From Echinarachnius parma (lineage: Eukaryota > Echinodermata > Echinoidea > Clypeasteroida > Echinarachniidae), in the NCBI GenBank assembly GCA_037951105.1, contig JBAMJV010001390.1, positions 248,001 through 312,000 on the forward strand: DNA of 64,000 bases. Direction: 5' to 3'. The position numbers and the translations under genes are program-made. The notes under the pieces are model-generated. The model had not been told where the DNA came from. It made no database searches and saw nothing but the letters and a program-made list of their open reading frames with translations. Below, piece after piece: positions 10,273 to 20,931 of this stretch. Position 1 is the first letter of the stretch, and each line of letters opens with the position of its first letter.

Positions 10273-10676
10273 ACATGTATGTTTATAACATTATTCAATA
10301 ACTAATCTATAGTTATGTTATTGTTTTCACTCTGCATTTGTTACCTATGTCTGTACGTATTAGATTTAAGATATGTTTCATGCTCAATACAAAATGTGTA
10401 TATACTCCGCCCCTAACGATCTGTCTAATTGTGATTTATGTGATAACCATTCTCGCCCCCTTTATTCATTATAAGACACTATTAAAATGATTGTCCCATG
10501 TGTGCCATATTTAGACTTGTCTCCGGCAGGTCCTGATAGATCTAGCCTAAGTTATTTTATAGTAGAAATATCTAGGTCTGTTCATGGAATTAACTTTCTG
10601 TGTAACATTCATGGACTACTGTAAACTTCAATTCAATCTATCAAGAGTTGTATAATTTTTCTTTGTTTGACCCCAG

Positions 10677-10794
10677 AATCGACCCGCCCTGTGTGCCCTA
10701 CCTAGGCTTCTACCTGACCGATCTTGCGTTCATAGAGGACGGGACACCAAACATTACCGATGATGGGCTCATCAACTTCTCAAAGATGAGGATG
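10677..10794 (+). CDS. RASGRF: RasGRF exon j (CDC25 helical hairpin region)
   Basis: Acceptor ttgaccccag ends at 10676; donor gtaaga from 10795. It reads [20 protein letters not shown], then [19 protein letters not shown]. [19 protein letters not shown] is the hallmark of the GEF segment preceding the helical hairpin that opens Ras switch I. Phase 0 at the end. Confidence 0.96.
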
Positions 10795-10904
10795 GTAAGA
10801 TTTAGGGGAAACAAAAGTGAAATAAAAGTAAAATTTCCTCAACTGAAAATGAAGTAGCGTGGTGAGACTAATTTGTTTTGTTTTATTTTATTATTATAAT
10901 AATT

Positions 10905-11052
10905 TTTTTTTTGGGGGGTGGCACACAAATGATTGGGGGGCACATCTTATGTATTTTTGTTTTCTTCAAAATTGTCCCCTTATGTTTATTATTGTTTTGG
11001 GGAAATATTATTGGGGGGGGGGGGCACCCCTCCCCCCCCCCCCCCCCCCCTG
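10905..11052 (+). repeat. G-tract / C-tract low-complexity DNA
   Basis: Runs of G (10911-10918, 11012-11022) followed by C runs (11031-11050) and a (TGC)n stretch. Possible G-quadruplex or hairpin. Several short ORFs cross it in different frames but none is supported. Confidence 0.7.
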
Positions 11053-11547
11053 CTGCTGCTTTGCCACTGTCTGAAATATATATCTTTTTGGTTATGCTGT
11101 ACCTCTGTTGACAACTAGTGGAACTAGAAAGCTTTGATTGACCAAGTTGAATAGCTAACTTGAATAACTCTGGCATTTCAATCATTGCTATATTCTCATT
11201 CGTTTTGTCTCTCATGTAAACTTTTGTTTGCGCAGATTTTCTCCACAGAGCAATTTGTCACCAGAGCAAATGCTGTAAGGGTAAATGTCTCGAGACATTT
11301 AGATCATTCAAAGACATTTTGTACATTGTGTTCCTGATAGAAGAACAGGAGAGGTTATGATGTTAGGAGATTTCAGTATACATTTATTTGATAAGTAGCA
11401 ATAATTCAAATGCCATTAGGTTTGATTAGAACCATTATGATGCAATTCAAGAGCTGCATCGATGGTCACGTTTGTGTCTTATGCATACAAATTATATCGT
11501 GCAGGATTAAGTGACGTCATTGGAAATATTTTGTTTTTCTCTTTCAG

Positions 11548-11616
11548 ATTGCGCATGTAGTGAGAGAGATAAGGCACTTCCAGGCAACTGTCTACAACAT
11601 AGACCAAGACAAAAGG
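11548..11616 (+). CDS. RASGRF: RasGRF exon k
   Basis: Acceptor ctctttcag ends at 11547; donor gtgaga from 11617. Exactly 23 codons in phase 0: IAHVVREIRHFQATVYNIDQ, then DKR. It joins NFSKMRM of the previous exon to give the expected NFSKMRMIAHVVREIRHFQ. Confidence 0.95.
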
Positions 11617-12018
11617 GTGAGAAATTATATTATAAACTTATGTAAAAGAAAATGTATCCTACCAAATCCTACAGTAACACTGTCATTCCCAAAGATATAG
11701 TGTATAATACACAGGTTCATGTAAGCAATAGGTTAATATCTTCTAAAGATAACAAAACAAATTTCAGGAAATTGTATTATTTTAATCCATTAAGGACTGG
11801 TGTCAGACCATCTATAGCAAATGCAAACGATACCCACAATCGGAGCAAAGTTCAACCTGTCATAACTTTTTTGACTGCTCTACCTCAGATTTTCGCTCAT
11901 TATTCCTCGAATTCACGTTATTTCTTAGCAAACATCAAATTTCTAGGATGGAATTCCCCTTAACTGTATATTATGTTTGTAAAATAAATGATGTCTGTCT
12001 TGTTGCCTCTACCCTCAG

Positions 12019-12129
12019 GTGATCAACTACCTGCTGGACACCTCTCTGATCATGGACGATGACGAGATGTATGCTCTCTCCCTGGAGCTAGAGCCACGCC
12101 AATCAACCAGGATGGCCAAGAGCTACTGA
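12019..12129 (+). CDS. RASGRF: RasGRF terminal exon l with stop
   Basis: Acceptor ctaccctcag ends at 12018. It reads VINYLLDTSLIMDDDEMYAL, then SLELEPRQSTRMAKSY and TGA at 12127-12129. The 'YLLD.SLIMDEDxxYxLSLxxEPR' ending is typical of the RasGRF C-terminus, so the stop lies where expected. The same frame remains open for about 120 codons after the TGA (see the minisatellite entry). Confidence 0.94.
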   Translation: MINYLLDTSLIMDDDEMYALSLELEPRQSTRMAKSY

Positions 12130-12489
12130 GCTACTGAGGGGTCAGATTATCCTCAACCAGAGTCAAGTACTTATGTCAATCTGGACTTGGATTATCTTAA
12201 TCCCGACTTGGATTATCTTAATCAAGACATGGATTATCTTAATCCAGACATGGATTATCTTAATCCCGACTTGGATTATCTTAATCCCGACTGGGATTAT
12301 CTTAATCTGGACATGGATTATCTTAATCCTGACTGGGATTATCTTAATCCCATCACCCAGGATAGAAGCCTCCCGTTTTACGATCTGTTGCTAGGTTACC
12401 TAGATCTTGTTCAGAACCTCACACCAAGAGCTACTGAGCTGGGATCAGATTATCCTCAACTTCATCAACCAGATAAAAGTCTTTTCTAA
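12130..12489 (+). repeat. 21-bp minisatellite after the RasGRF stop, open in the same frame
   Basis: About eight or nine copies of a 21-bp unit (consensus ggattatcttaatcccgact plus one base) at about 12173-12360, in the 3' UTR directly after the stop. Because 21 is a multiple of three, the frame of the gene stays open through it and reads DYLNPDL heptads to a TAA at 12487-12489. The sequence around the stop (gagctactgag... cagattatcctcaac) is itself repeated near 12428-12460. The simplest reading is a 3' UTR minisatellite; a read-through extension is possible but unproven. Confidence 0.8.
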
Positions 12490-12962
12490 TTATCCCACTA
12501 GCTCTCTAGAGGCGGTTTTGAGTCATGGCAATTTTACTAATCGGGTAATATTGACATGAGCTATTACATGTGAGGGATTACTTCATCCTTGACCTAAATA
12601 GATTTGATCATCATCAGCCTTGATTAGGGATGATCCTAATCCCATAATTAGTTTAGAGCCAATCTAGTGTAGAACTACAAACACTATAATAGTGTAATGT
12701 ACATTTATCTGTAAGGAGGCATGATTATTCTATTATGTACATTTGGTCATGCAACTAACCGAACAAGCTTGAAGAACAAGTTGGATATGTTAACATTTTT
12801 ATCACTTTTAAGAATATTTTTCCTCTATGCACAGTTTCATACTACTACATGTACATGTATGTGTGTTAAAAAACACACACATGCAAATTAAAAAGAGTGA
12901 AAATGTATATCTCTAGCTTGCAGCAAGCAGATATGTAATGACTGATATCTTGTTTGAGACAC

Positions 12963-12968
12963 AATAAA
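12963..12968 (+). promoter_or_regulatory. Candidate polyadenylation signal for the RasGRF gene
   Basis: AATAAA in 'cacaataaatatcatg', about 830 bp after the stop. It is the first clear hexamer downstream of the coding end on this strand. No cleavage site can be proven from the sequence, and other AT-rich candidates follow. Confidence 0.4.
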
Positions 12969-13991
12969 TATCATGTGACAATTTCAACCTTTTTGCTCCT
13001 CCCTTTTCCCCTGGATTTTGAATAATAAGTTTTAATAAGTTTTTAAATAAGTTTTAATTGGAGTTTTACAGTGCCAAAGGCCAATATTTATTCATGATGA
13101 TGATGATGATGATGATGGTGATGGTGATAGTAGACACAATATGTTACTGACAATCATCTCAACGACTGAAATAATTGGAAATGTTTATTCAGCGTCAGTT
13201 TGGTTGCGTCTTTTAGATCACTTTGTCGGAAGGATATGAAATTTAACTTCTCATTTCAATTGTATACGTCAGAGGCCTAGTTCAAGCCTTACTGAGCTGA
13301 GCGTATGCATGCACAGAAAGTTCTGAAACACTAAGGCTTGAACCAAACAGAATTGTGAATATTTTCAATTTATATGTATATTAGAATATAAGCTGTTTCA
13401 AATATATTTGTATGGTAATTAGCTGTTTCTAAATTATTTGTATATTAGATGATATGTTGTTTCTAATTCATTTGTATATTAGAATCTATTATGTAGTTAA
13501 AAGAACATTTACAATGTATAAGCATATCAATAACGACAGATTTAGAGCCTTAGTATAGTACTTTTCACACTTAACAAACTTTATATGCAAATAAAAATAA
13601 CGACACAGTATGTAATAATTCTATGGCATGTATATTGCTGATGCAGGTAGTAAAATATATTTTAATCGCTTCGTACATTTTATTAGCGCATTCAGTGATC
13701 TATGCCTTTAGATGTTCGATTTTTACTGAGTAATTAACGCTTTACTATACACTTGAGAGCTTTTTTATCATTCAATTGTACAGTTTCAATAACGAATTTA
13801 CTGAAATAATAGGATGCATTCTATGCTGTACAGTTTCTTGTATTTCTTCAAACTATGTAATTACTTGAATCATAATTATACTTATGTGAAACTTGCTTGA
13901 CATTTTATGAGAAACATTGATTTATTTGCTGTTAAGTGTTCATGTTTGCAGTAATCACTAATATAAAAATGTGTTGGGGTATTTCTAACTA

Positions 13992-14391
13992 CCGTATTTG
14001 CCGGTGTATAAACCACACCTGTGTATATAATTGCACCCCCAAATTTGGGTTGTCATTGAAGAGGAAAAAACTTTTTCTAGATAGTAAAACTGTGCTGGGA
14101 ATCATAGCACTATAATCAAATTCCATGATTTCCCTCTCACTTATGTAAACTTTAAGTACACAAAACAACAACAGCAACAGCACAAGCCACATACTTGTTT
14201 CTGATTGTTTATAACAGTTTATAACAGAAAAGCCCATCAAGTTTTTCACTCCACATAATATACTGATATTATAGCCATATGTGGTTATTTTCCTGAAATA
14301 TGTTTCTCTATCTCTGTGTATTAACCGCTCCCCCCTTTTTGCAAGTTCTTCTGTATGGAAAAAGGTGCGGTTAATACATCGGCAAATACGG
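13992..14391. mobile_element. 400-bp TIR element, family CCGTATTTG
   Basis: Left ccgtatttgccggtgtataaacc and right ggttaatacatcggcaaatacgg are inverted. Same family as 59360-60222. The 137-codon minus-strand ORF across it (13989-14402) includes the terminal repeats and is unlikely to be a gene. Confidence 0.75.
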
Positions 14392-14399
14392 GTACACAT

Positions 14400-15400
14400 C
14401 AATTGTGTATTTTTTCTTGTTTTATACTGAAATGTTTTACTTGAATTTTATTGTCACATATTGTCACATGTTTTGCATCAATTGAACGAAGCATTCCACG
14501 TCTAAGAATTTTCGCTGTTTTTTTTTTTTTTTTTTTACTGCCGGTGCAACGAATTAGTATTCAATCACACAGATTCCCACATGTACAGATATATACATTG
14601 TATGTCAAGAAACTTGCTAAATCTCTTTAAATCTGGTCTATACGGTGACTGCGTTTGTGTTCATAGGAGAAAATAATACAACTGTGGTTTTAATCAAGAC
14701 CACCAGATTCAAACCTTTTCCTAGGATTCAAACGTTGTACAATATGTTGTGACTGTAGTTTTACTTACATCAATATTACTTGAATTTCAGCAAATATCTG
14801 CAAAATTATTATTATTTTTTGTTTGCGTTACACATTTACATGTTTATTCATTCATGATGTTCATTTTTAAGGATGTTTTCTTGAAATAAGTAACAGATCA
14901 TTTAACTTTGAGATACTTTAACAATACTCAACACTACATGAAGCTGCGCTTAATATTCTCTATTTTTTTCCTATAGTGAACATATAAATGCATTTTATTT
15001 TATTTAAAATTTGTTTTGTACTTTACATGAAGCAACTATGATTTTTTATATTACTTTTACTTTGTATATTTTGCAACTGTAAATTTCCTTCTTTAAACCA
15101 GTATTTTGATTTATTTTCTACATGAACTTCTGTTCCCACTTATTTATTTTTCAAATCTGTGCAATCTGTTTTCTTTCTTCCTCAGCGGTATCCATGGATA
15201 CCAATCTTTGACTTCCTGTGCACTCAGTTTTGAATCAGATGTTAGAATTAATTAATTGTCAGTTGTTATAATTTTATGCTCCTGGAATTACTATACATGT
15301 AGATATCACTCTTTGTTTTGTGTGTACATGCTTCCAAATCAATTCTGTATATGATAGCACCACACCCCTATCCCTAGGCCACTGTAATTGTCACTGACAT
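14400..15400. other. AT-rich intergenic DNA, nothing recognised
   Basis: Between TIR elements. It contains a T run (14519-14536), no ORF of note and no repeat match to other parts of the window that I could see. Confidence 0.5.
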
Positions 15401-15410
15401 AGATCTGATA

Positions 15411-15575
15411 GGCCCCGTTTCATAAATTTGTTCCCTATTGTTGTGGGTGTCTTATCATTCTAACTACTATGGTATTACAACTGTCAATAATGGCTCATGT
15501 TTATTGGCTGTGGACACAATGTAGTTACATTAATTGAACATTTTCAACAATTAGTAAAGTTTTATGAAACAGGGC
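15411..15575. mobile_element. MITE, family GGCCCCGTTTCATAAA, copy 1
   Basis: ggccccgtttcataaattt at the left and agtaaagttttatgaaacagggc at the right are inverted. About 165 bp. Two more copies are at 15604 and 63215. Confidence 0.8.
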
Positions 15576-15603
15576 ATTGCTGTTAGCAGTTTCTTTTGAT
15601 CAG

Positions 15604-15761
15604 GGGGCCCTTTTCATAAAAACTTTTCCAATTATAAATGTCCAATTCTTGTAACTGCTGTTTCAACAGCCAATCAACATCAAGGATTTAAAGCTGTTGC
15701 TATGGTGGTTACAATAATTAGACACTTACAACAATTGGAAAAGTTTTATGAAACAGGCCCC
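15604..15761. mobile_element. MITE, family GGCCCCGTTTCATAAA, copy 2
   Basis: ggggcccttttcataaaaac…tccaattcttgtaact and acaacaattggaaaagttttatgaaacaggcccc are inverted. It lies only some 30 bp after copy 1. Confidence 0.82.
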
Positions 15762-15848
15762 TGGCCTGGGGGGTTATCTATGCATTTAATCATCTCTCAA
15801 ATCTATGCCAGTGGTTTTAGCTAGTTGCACTGCACTGATTGATATAAA

Positions 15849-16256
15849 TATAGGTTTTCCCGCTCAATTTTGCGATTGTGTCATTCGAATTGATAAAAGG
15901 AGCAAACGAATTCGCGCGATTTGCGATCGCCGTGTCAAAGCGGCATTCGAATTCGTAAATAGTCGTTCAAAATCGCGTCTGAGCAAGTGAATTTGAACAA
16001 AGAGCATACCTTTTCATCAATGGTCATTCAAAATCGCACGTAGTTCACGCTGGCGCTACTGCACATTCGCGAATTCGAGTGCCCATAAATGAACTATTGT
16101 GTCTATTCACGAAACCGTATGCGTATGCATGAATTCGTTTGCACTTATTCGGAATTTGAAAGACCGATACCAACGATTACGCGGCAATGCGTGAATTTGA
16201 ATGACCCTTAATGAATTCGATTGAAAAAAGTGTAAAGTTGAGCAGGAAAACCTATA
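15849..16256. mobile_element. TIR element with reiterated TTCGAATTC-type motifs
   Basis: tataggttttcccgctcaa at the left and ttgagcaggaaaacctata at the right are inverted (one mismatch), consistent with a TA target. The interior repeats attcgaatt, gaattcg and attcaaaatcgc many times on both strands. No transposase. Confidence 0.75.
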
Positions 16257-16259
16257 CAA

Positions 16260-17387
16260 TCATTTGCGTTTTGCTGATAAGCAAACAAGACGCACCATGT
16301 GTAGATCAATGAACAAACTATGCAGTCAAACAAAAACATGTCATTACTCAGCCATCATCAGCTGCCATAGGAGTACAAATTGAATTTACAGTATCATAAT
16401 ATTCATTTTTAATAATATTCATTTTATCCTTTATTATCCTGTCCTAAAGAATATACCCAGTTTATGTATATATTATTATTTTTTTTATTGTGTAATATCT
16501 CAGAAGAAAAGAAACAGACCTGAAATAATTGTATGGTGTTCTTTTTTTTTCCGGCATCAATTATTCTTCCTATCCCACCCCACCCCTGCAAATTCATAGT
16601 GAAATGTGTCCAAGTCGGGTATTATTGTTCTCGTTTCATCATGTGTAAGGTGTCAAGTATTTGTGCATGACACATAAAATTGCTACCGAACAGTGCTGGA
16701 CACTATGCGTACTTTAAAAGTGAAAATCTTTATCTCATTTTATTCATCGTTGGTGTGAGCAGATTTATATTACACAGACCAAATATTGGTTGAATACACA
16801 AAGGCCTTCATTTCATAGGTGGATACATGGAAATAAATGGTGAAATAGGGTTAAAAGTGTAGCATTCTTGTGCCTTTTCACTATCGTTTACTGGCAGCTT
16901 TTTTGGAAGGGATTTTTTTCTTTGAATCCCACCACAACTACTTGGAATAAGATGGAACGATGTCACATTTTAAGCCATTGCGCATACATGTATCCCTGTA
17001 TGGTAGTCCTTCCTAGGACTACCATAGTTCTTTTCAGGACTTACCAATCCACCCATCTCACATGGTGTACCCGTAAACCACACGTATTATGTATATTATA
17101 TTACCATCTTTCACGTTGGTCCATTTACTGCTATCATGGCATATTTGTACCGTGGCTGACTCTGAGTTCGTCCAAATTTCATTCAAGAGATCTGACCCAG
17201 TCTATTCTAATCTTTAAATAACAACCGGCCCTGCTGAATTTTGCTTCATGCAGTCTTGGGGAAAATCAGTACAGAAATCATATCTGTTTAACACATGTTA
17301 GCTGAACAATTTTATGAAATTTACTCAAAATTCTGAGGAACTCAATACCTGGAAAAATGGCCCAGGTCTTGGAATAGCTGCAACAAG
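16260..17387. other. Intergenic DNA, nothing firm
   Basis: No repeat or gene recognised except a short hairpin at about 17000-17027 (tatggtagtcc / ggactaccata) and poly-T near 16540. A 117-codon ORF at 16868-17221 has no domain, signal or coding bias I can defend. Confidence 0.45.
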
Positions 17388-17395
17388 GATTTTAC

Positions 17396-17781
17396 TAAGG
17401 CTGAGTCATTACGGATATTTTATAAACCGGGTCCCGATCGACTTGCAACGGTCGGAACCCGGTGCGCCGGAAAAAAAAAGAGAAAAAAAGAAAAAGAGAA
17501 AAAGAAAAAATCACACTGGCTTAGGCGCGCGCTCGTTTGTGTTTACTACTTGAAGGAAAATTTAGCAACGTATATAATTTTCTCATATTCAAAAAATGAC
17601 TAGTAAAAAATTAGGTAATGTATATTCATGAGCAGTAACACATTGCTTTTTTTTTCTTTTTCTTTTTCTTTTTGTTCTTTTCTTTTCTTTTCTTTTCGGA
17701 GCCCGGTTCCGAAAAAACGAAACCGGGACCCGATGGTGACGGTCGGGTACCGGTGTGACCGACCGAACCGACTCAGCCTTA
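17396..17781. mobile_element. 386-bp hAT-like MITE with 8-bp TSD
   Basis: Perfect termini TAAGGCTGAGTC / gactcagcctta, flanked by gattttac at 17388-17395 and 17782-17789. The 8-bp duplication and a TAAGG start fit the hAT pattern (YARNG). Both subterminal parts carry gggtcccg / cgggaccc motifs and A- or T-rich runs. One end of this family is also part of the composite repeats at 52 kb, 61 kb and 63.8 kb. Confidence 0.85.
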
Positions 17782-18160
17782 GATTTTACGGTATGATTAT
17801 TTTTCTTTATAAATCGACCATGAAGCATGATATCCAATAATAAAAAACATTTACAAAATACTTGCATTACGTACAAAAATGACTGATTACTATAAATGAC
17901 TAATGAATGCTGGATCAAGCACGTGTATTCGTAAGTTTGCAGGTTTTGATTTCTAGAGAGGATTCGAGAGACAACTCAATTTATGCATAATATACTCTTG
18001 GCTTAAACTTGAGTCATTGCATCTATAATTCACATAGTCATTGTGGTATTGGAAACAAATGCTTTATAGCGGGTATATTATTAGGAATATTGTCTTGACT
18101 GAGTTCTATTAGATATATTCCAACTAAATCTCATAAAACACTTTTAAATATTTACTTAGT

Positions 18161-18389
18161 ATATGATGACACACGCGGTCCCCCGGGGTACCGTTGTACC
18201 CCGGGGTACCGCGTTGTGTAGCGCCATCTTGCGTCCAACCGTACCGCAGCTATTGCGTTGTGCACGCAGTGCAGCGCGCGATTGTATGCACGCTATACCC
18301 ACAGTACAGCCCTAAAAATTAAATAAATAATTAAACAAAATGGCGGATTTTCGTCTGGTACCCCGGGGTACCGTTTATGTCATCATATG
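18161..18389. mobile_element. 229-bp TIR element with KpnI/SmaI-type palindromes
   Basis: atatgatgaca and tgtcatcatat are inverted termini. The element carries ggtcccccggggtacc (18177-18192), gtaccccggggtac (18196-18209) and the perfect 16-bp palindrome ggtaccccggggtacc (18357-18372). GC content is far above the surroundings. No ORF. Confidence 0.72.
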
Positions 18390-19143
18390 CACAGAATGGC
18401 ATATGCATAATAGCAAAGTATCAATAGCTATCTCTATATCAGGGTCTCTAACTGAGAGCTTACACGGGGAAAGTAACTTGTTTAAAGAGGGGTTTCTTAT
18501 TCAAGCCTTTTATAATGAGGTTCCATAAAATCTGTATGATAACAAAATGGTTCGCTACATTTCCCAATTCATGTATTTGTTGCAGTGAAAATGCATTTTC
18601 TAATTTTGTTCATGTATTTAATTCTAGTATTGTATAAAAATGAGTATTATATACCCTTTGACCATGTTTCTCTTAATTATTTTTCTACTTGCATTTATGT
18701 ACATGTATAATATTATGTATATTGTGGAAGCTATGATGGTTGTTCATGATTTACACGTTTAGTGTTTGGCTAGAACTCAGGGTAAGGAAAGAAAAAACAA
18801 CAATAACCAAATTAGATGCAAGTGGTCTGAATTATACCCGGTACATGTATGTTTTATTGCACTAAAATGTGTATCAACCTCAGTTAAAAGATATGAGAAA
18901 GTGCCGTGAATATCATGTAACTGAAAACTGATGAAAAAAATGCAATACTTTTTCAATTTCTGAAAACCATGTGCATGGCATGGCATGCAAAGGGTTTTAA
19001 TGTACATGATATGGATGTACATTGTATATTCAACAAATAACAAGGTATAATTCGAAGAACAAGTCATAATTATTACGATAACGTAACAAAAATTAACTGA
19101 AGAACCAGTTTTATTGTGGTTTTTATTAGCCTATAAGCAAGTA

Positions 19144-19335
19144 CTGTAAGCGTTGTGATTTTCGCGCGACTAATATTTCAAGCTGAGCGACACAAAAACA
19201 CATTCGCGGCTTTTAAATTTCGCGGCCGAGCAAGTGTTCACACGCATTGCAAATCACGCATTTATATTTGCGGACGCTGATTTCAGCGCGAAATCCGCAC
19301 AAATTAATGCACCGCGAACATTACCACGTTTACAG
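19144..19335. mobile_element. 192-bp MITE, TA-flanked, family CTGTAAACGTGG
   Basis: ctgtaagcgttgtgattttcgcg at the left and cgcgaacattaccacgtttacag at the right are inverted, with TA on each side. The interior has many cgcg motifs. Confidence 0.8.
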
Positions 19336-19479
19336 TACCTGTTTGTGCAGTTTATTTTTAGGGAAAGAAAAAGCAAAACAAAAAATTGAACAACATAATA
19401 TTTAGCTATTGTACAAATTTGAATCGGAATCTCTTCAATTATTTTTTTCTCTATAGCATAGTCTGACTATTTGATGAGA

Positions 19480-19506
19480 GGAAGGAGAGGGGGGGGGGGG
19501 GGGGGC
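19480..19506 (+). repeat. G-run (about 18 G)
   Basis: gagagggggggggggggg, a long G homopolymer. Possible quadruplex and likely assembly-uncertain length. Confidence 0.85.
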
Positions 19507-20133
19507 ATGCCATTTAATAGGCTTTATTTCTTTATTTTCAAAGAATGTTCCCCAAAATCATGCCTTTCTCCTTGTTTTTGTAAATTTATTGGGGGACAAA
19601 TTAATTTTGTAACAGACAACTCAGTATTGAGACCACTGTACTGTAGTAAGATACTGTACCAGCTGGTCAGATTTTTTTTGAATGACATCTAAAAAGTCTG
19701 GTGAAATTTGTAAAAGATTGTCTATAATTATAATAGGAATATGGTGTGCTACATGTATGTACTAAAAAGATGTTGGCAATTATAATATCGTCGGGTGAGT
19801 GTGAGAAGGGCGTTCAGTCGTTTTTGGCTAAATTGAGTTATGCATAGCATCTTGTAGGTCGGAGCCTCCTGATCTACGTCATGCGACATTTTCAGATAAT
19901 AATGTCTTAATCTGGGGAATATTTTTACATCAAATGATCAAAAAGAGAGTTATAGTACATTTAATTTCTAAATGGCTTTCAAACCTTAAATATGAATATC
20001 TCCGAGGTACAAAAAGTGACTTAGTGCCCTTCTCCTTCTCAAACAATGATATCAAGTTGGCAGAGGGGCATACATCTGTAGTAAATTGTGCCATGGATTA
20101 AAGTGCAATGAGCATTGAGGCTGCGGTATGCTC

Positions 20134-20395
20134 CATTACGTTTCACTAAGTTAGCCGTGATCTCCACCACGGTGGAAATCAACTCAACCATTTTAATAGC
20201 TTTCGTCAACATTCCATGCCCTGTTAACTGCCCCCCGAGACCTAGTGGTATTATAGAGATAATCTCCTCCGGTTACACGCAGTAAACCGATAAGAACGGT
20301 GTAAACGGTGATACAATTCTACTAGAGGCACGAATCTCTCAACCTCTCCTCAGGCCTGAGAAGCGGTTATTTTCTAACTTGGGTGAAACGTAATG
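20134..20395. mobile_element. 262-bp TIR element CATTACGTTTCAC
   Basis: cattacgtttcactaagttag and ctaacttgggtgaaacgtaatg are inverted repeats with a one-base offset. GC-richer than its flanks and without an ORF. Confidence 0.75.
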
Positions 20396-20770
20396 TCGTT
20401 TTTAAATACAAGATGTACATTTTTAGTAGTTAAAAACGACTATAAACAGTCAAATATTTATACAAAATCATTGATATGAACATTTTATTTATTTGTCTAT
20501 TATACTGTACGTGTACTATGTTTATTCACACTTTATAGTGAGTGTTTTGTATATTCTCGGATCTAACTGAAATCTTTAGTATGTTTAATATATATATATA
20601 TATTTATCGAAAACTCATGTTTCAATGTTATCTGTATAAAGTTTGGACAACTTATCCTTGTTTTGATTTGTAGGTACATATGGAAACAAATCAGTGACCT
20701 GTATCATTTATGTTGTCATATGTTTATATGACATTTTTATCGAGACAGAATATTTTTGAAATTTGATGTA

Positions 20771-20931
20771 CAGTGAAACCTCGTTATAAGGAGCACCTTC
20801 GGGCCCACTGAATTTACCTTGTTGTATCAGGGCTTAAAAATAATAAAATACTTAGAATCTGGACCTGTGAAATAGCCTCGCTATATCAGGTATCTCGTTT
20901 TAACATAGTTTGTTATAAAGAGGTTCCACTG
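20771..20931. mobile_element. 161-bp pogo/Tigger-like MITE, TA-flanked
   Basis: cagtgaaacctcgttataagg and ttataaagaggttccactg are inverted and flanked by TA. The terminus CAGTGAAACCTCGTTATAA is characteristic of pogo/Tigger elements of the Tc1/mariner superfamily (known family feature). A similar worn fragment is at about 44100-44140. Confidence 0.8.

Larger units (their letters stand above)
331..12129 (+). other. RASGRF: RasGRF-type Ras exchange factor gene, 3' half (12 coding exons)
   Basis: Spliced plus-strand gene; the N-terminal part is outside the window. The joined exons (1,834 nt, all junctions phase-consistent) give about 610 codons to a TGA. RasGRF proteins are Ca2+/calmodulin-responsive activators that load GTP onto Ras at membranes through a C-terminal CDC25 domain. 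Exons 1-3 here are a Ser/Pro-rich linker with the VAFAVATAGA block typical of RasGRF. Exons 4-12 are the CDC25 domain, with [58 protein letters not shown] and NFSKMRMIAHVVREIRHFQ. The C-terminal tail is short. Family assignment is strong; RASGRF1 versus RASGRF2 is not decided, and invertebrates usually have one. The PH-IQ-DH-PH-REM part should lie to the left. Confidence 0.93.

Noticed and set aside
13989-14402. 137-codon minus-strand ORF
   Set aside because: It coincides with both termini of a TIR element and shows no domain.
16868-17221. 117-codon plus-strand ORF in intergenic DNA
   Set aside because: No start context, splice signal, domain or composition supporting a gene.
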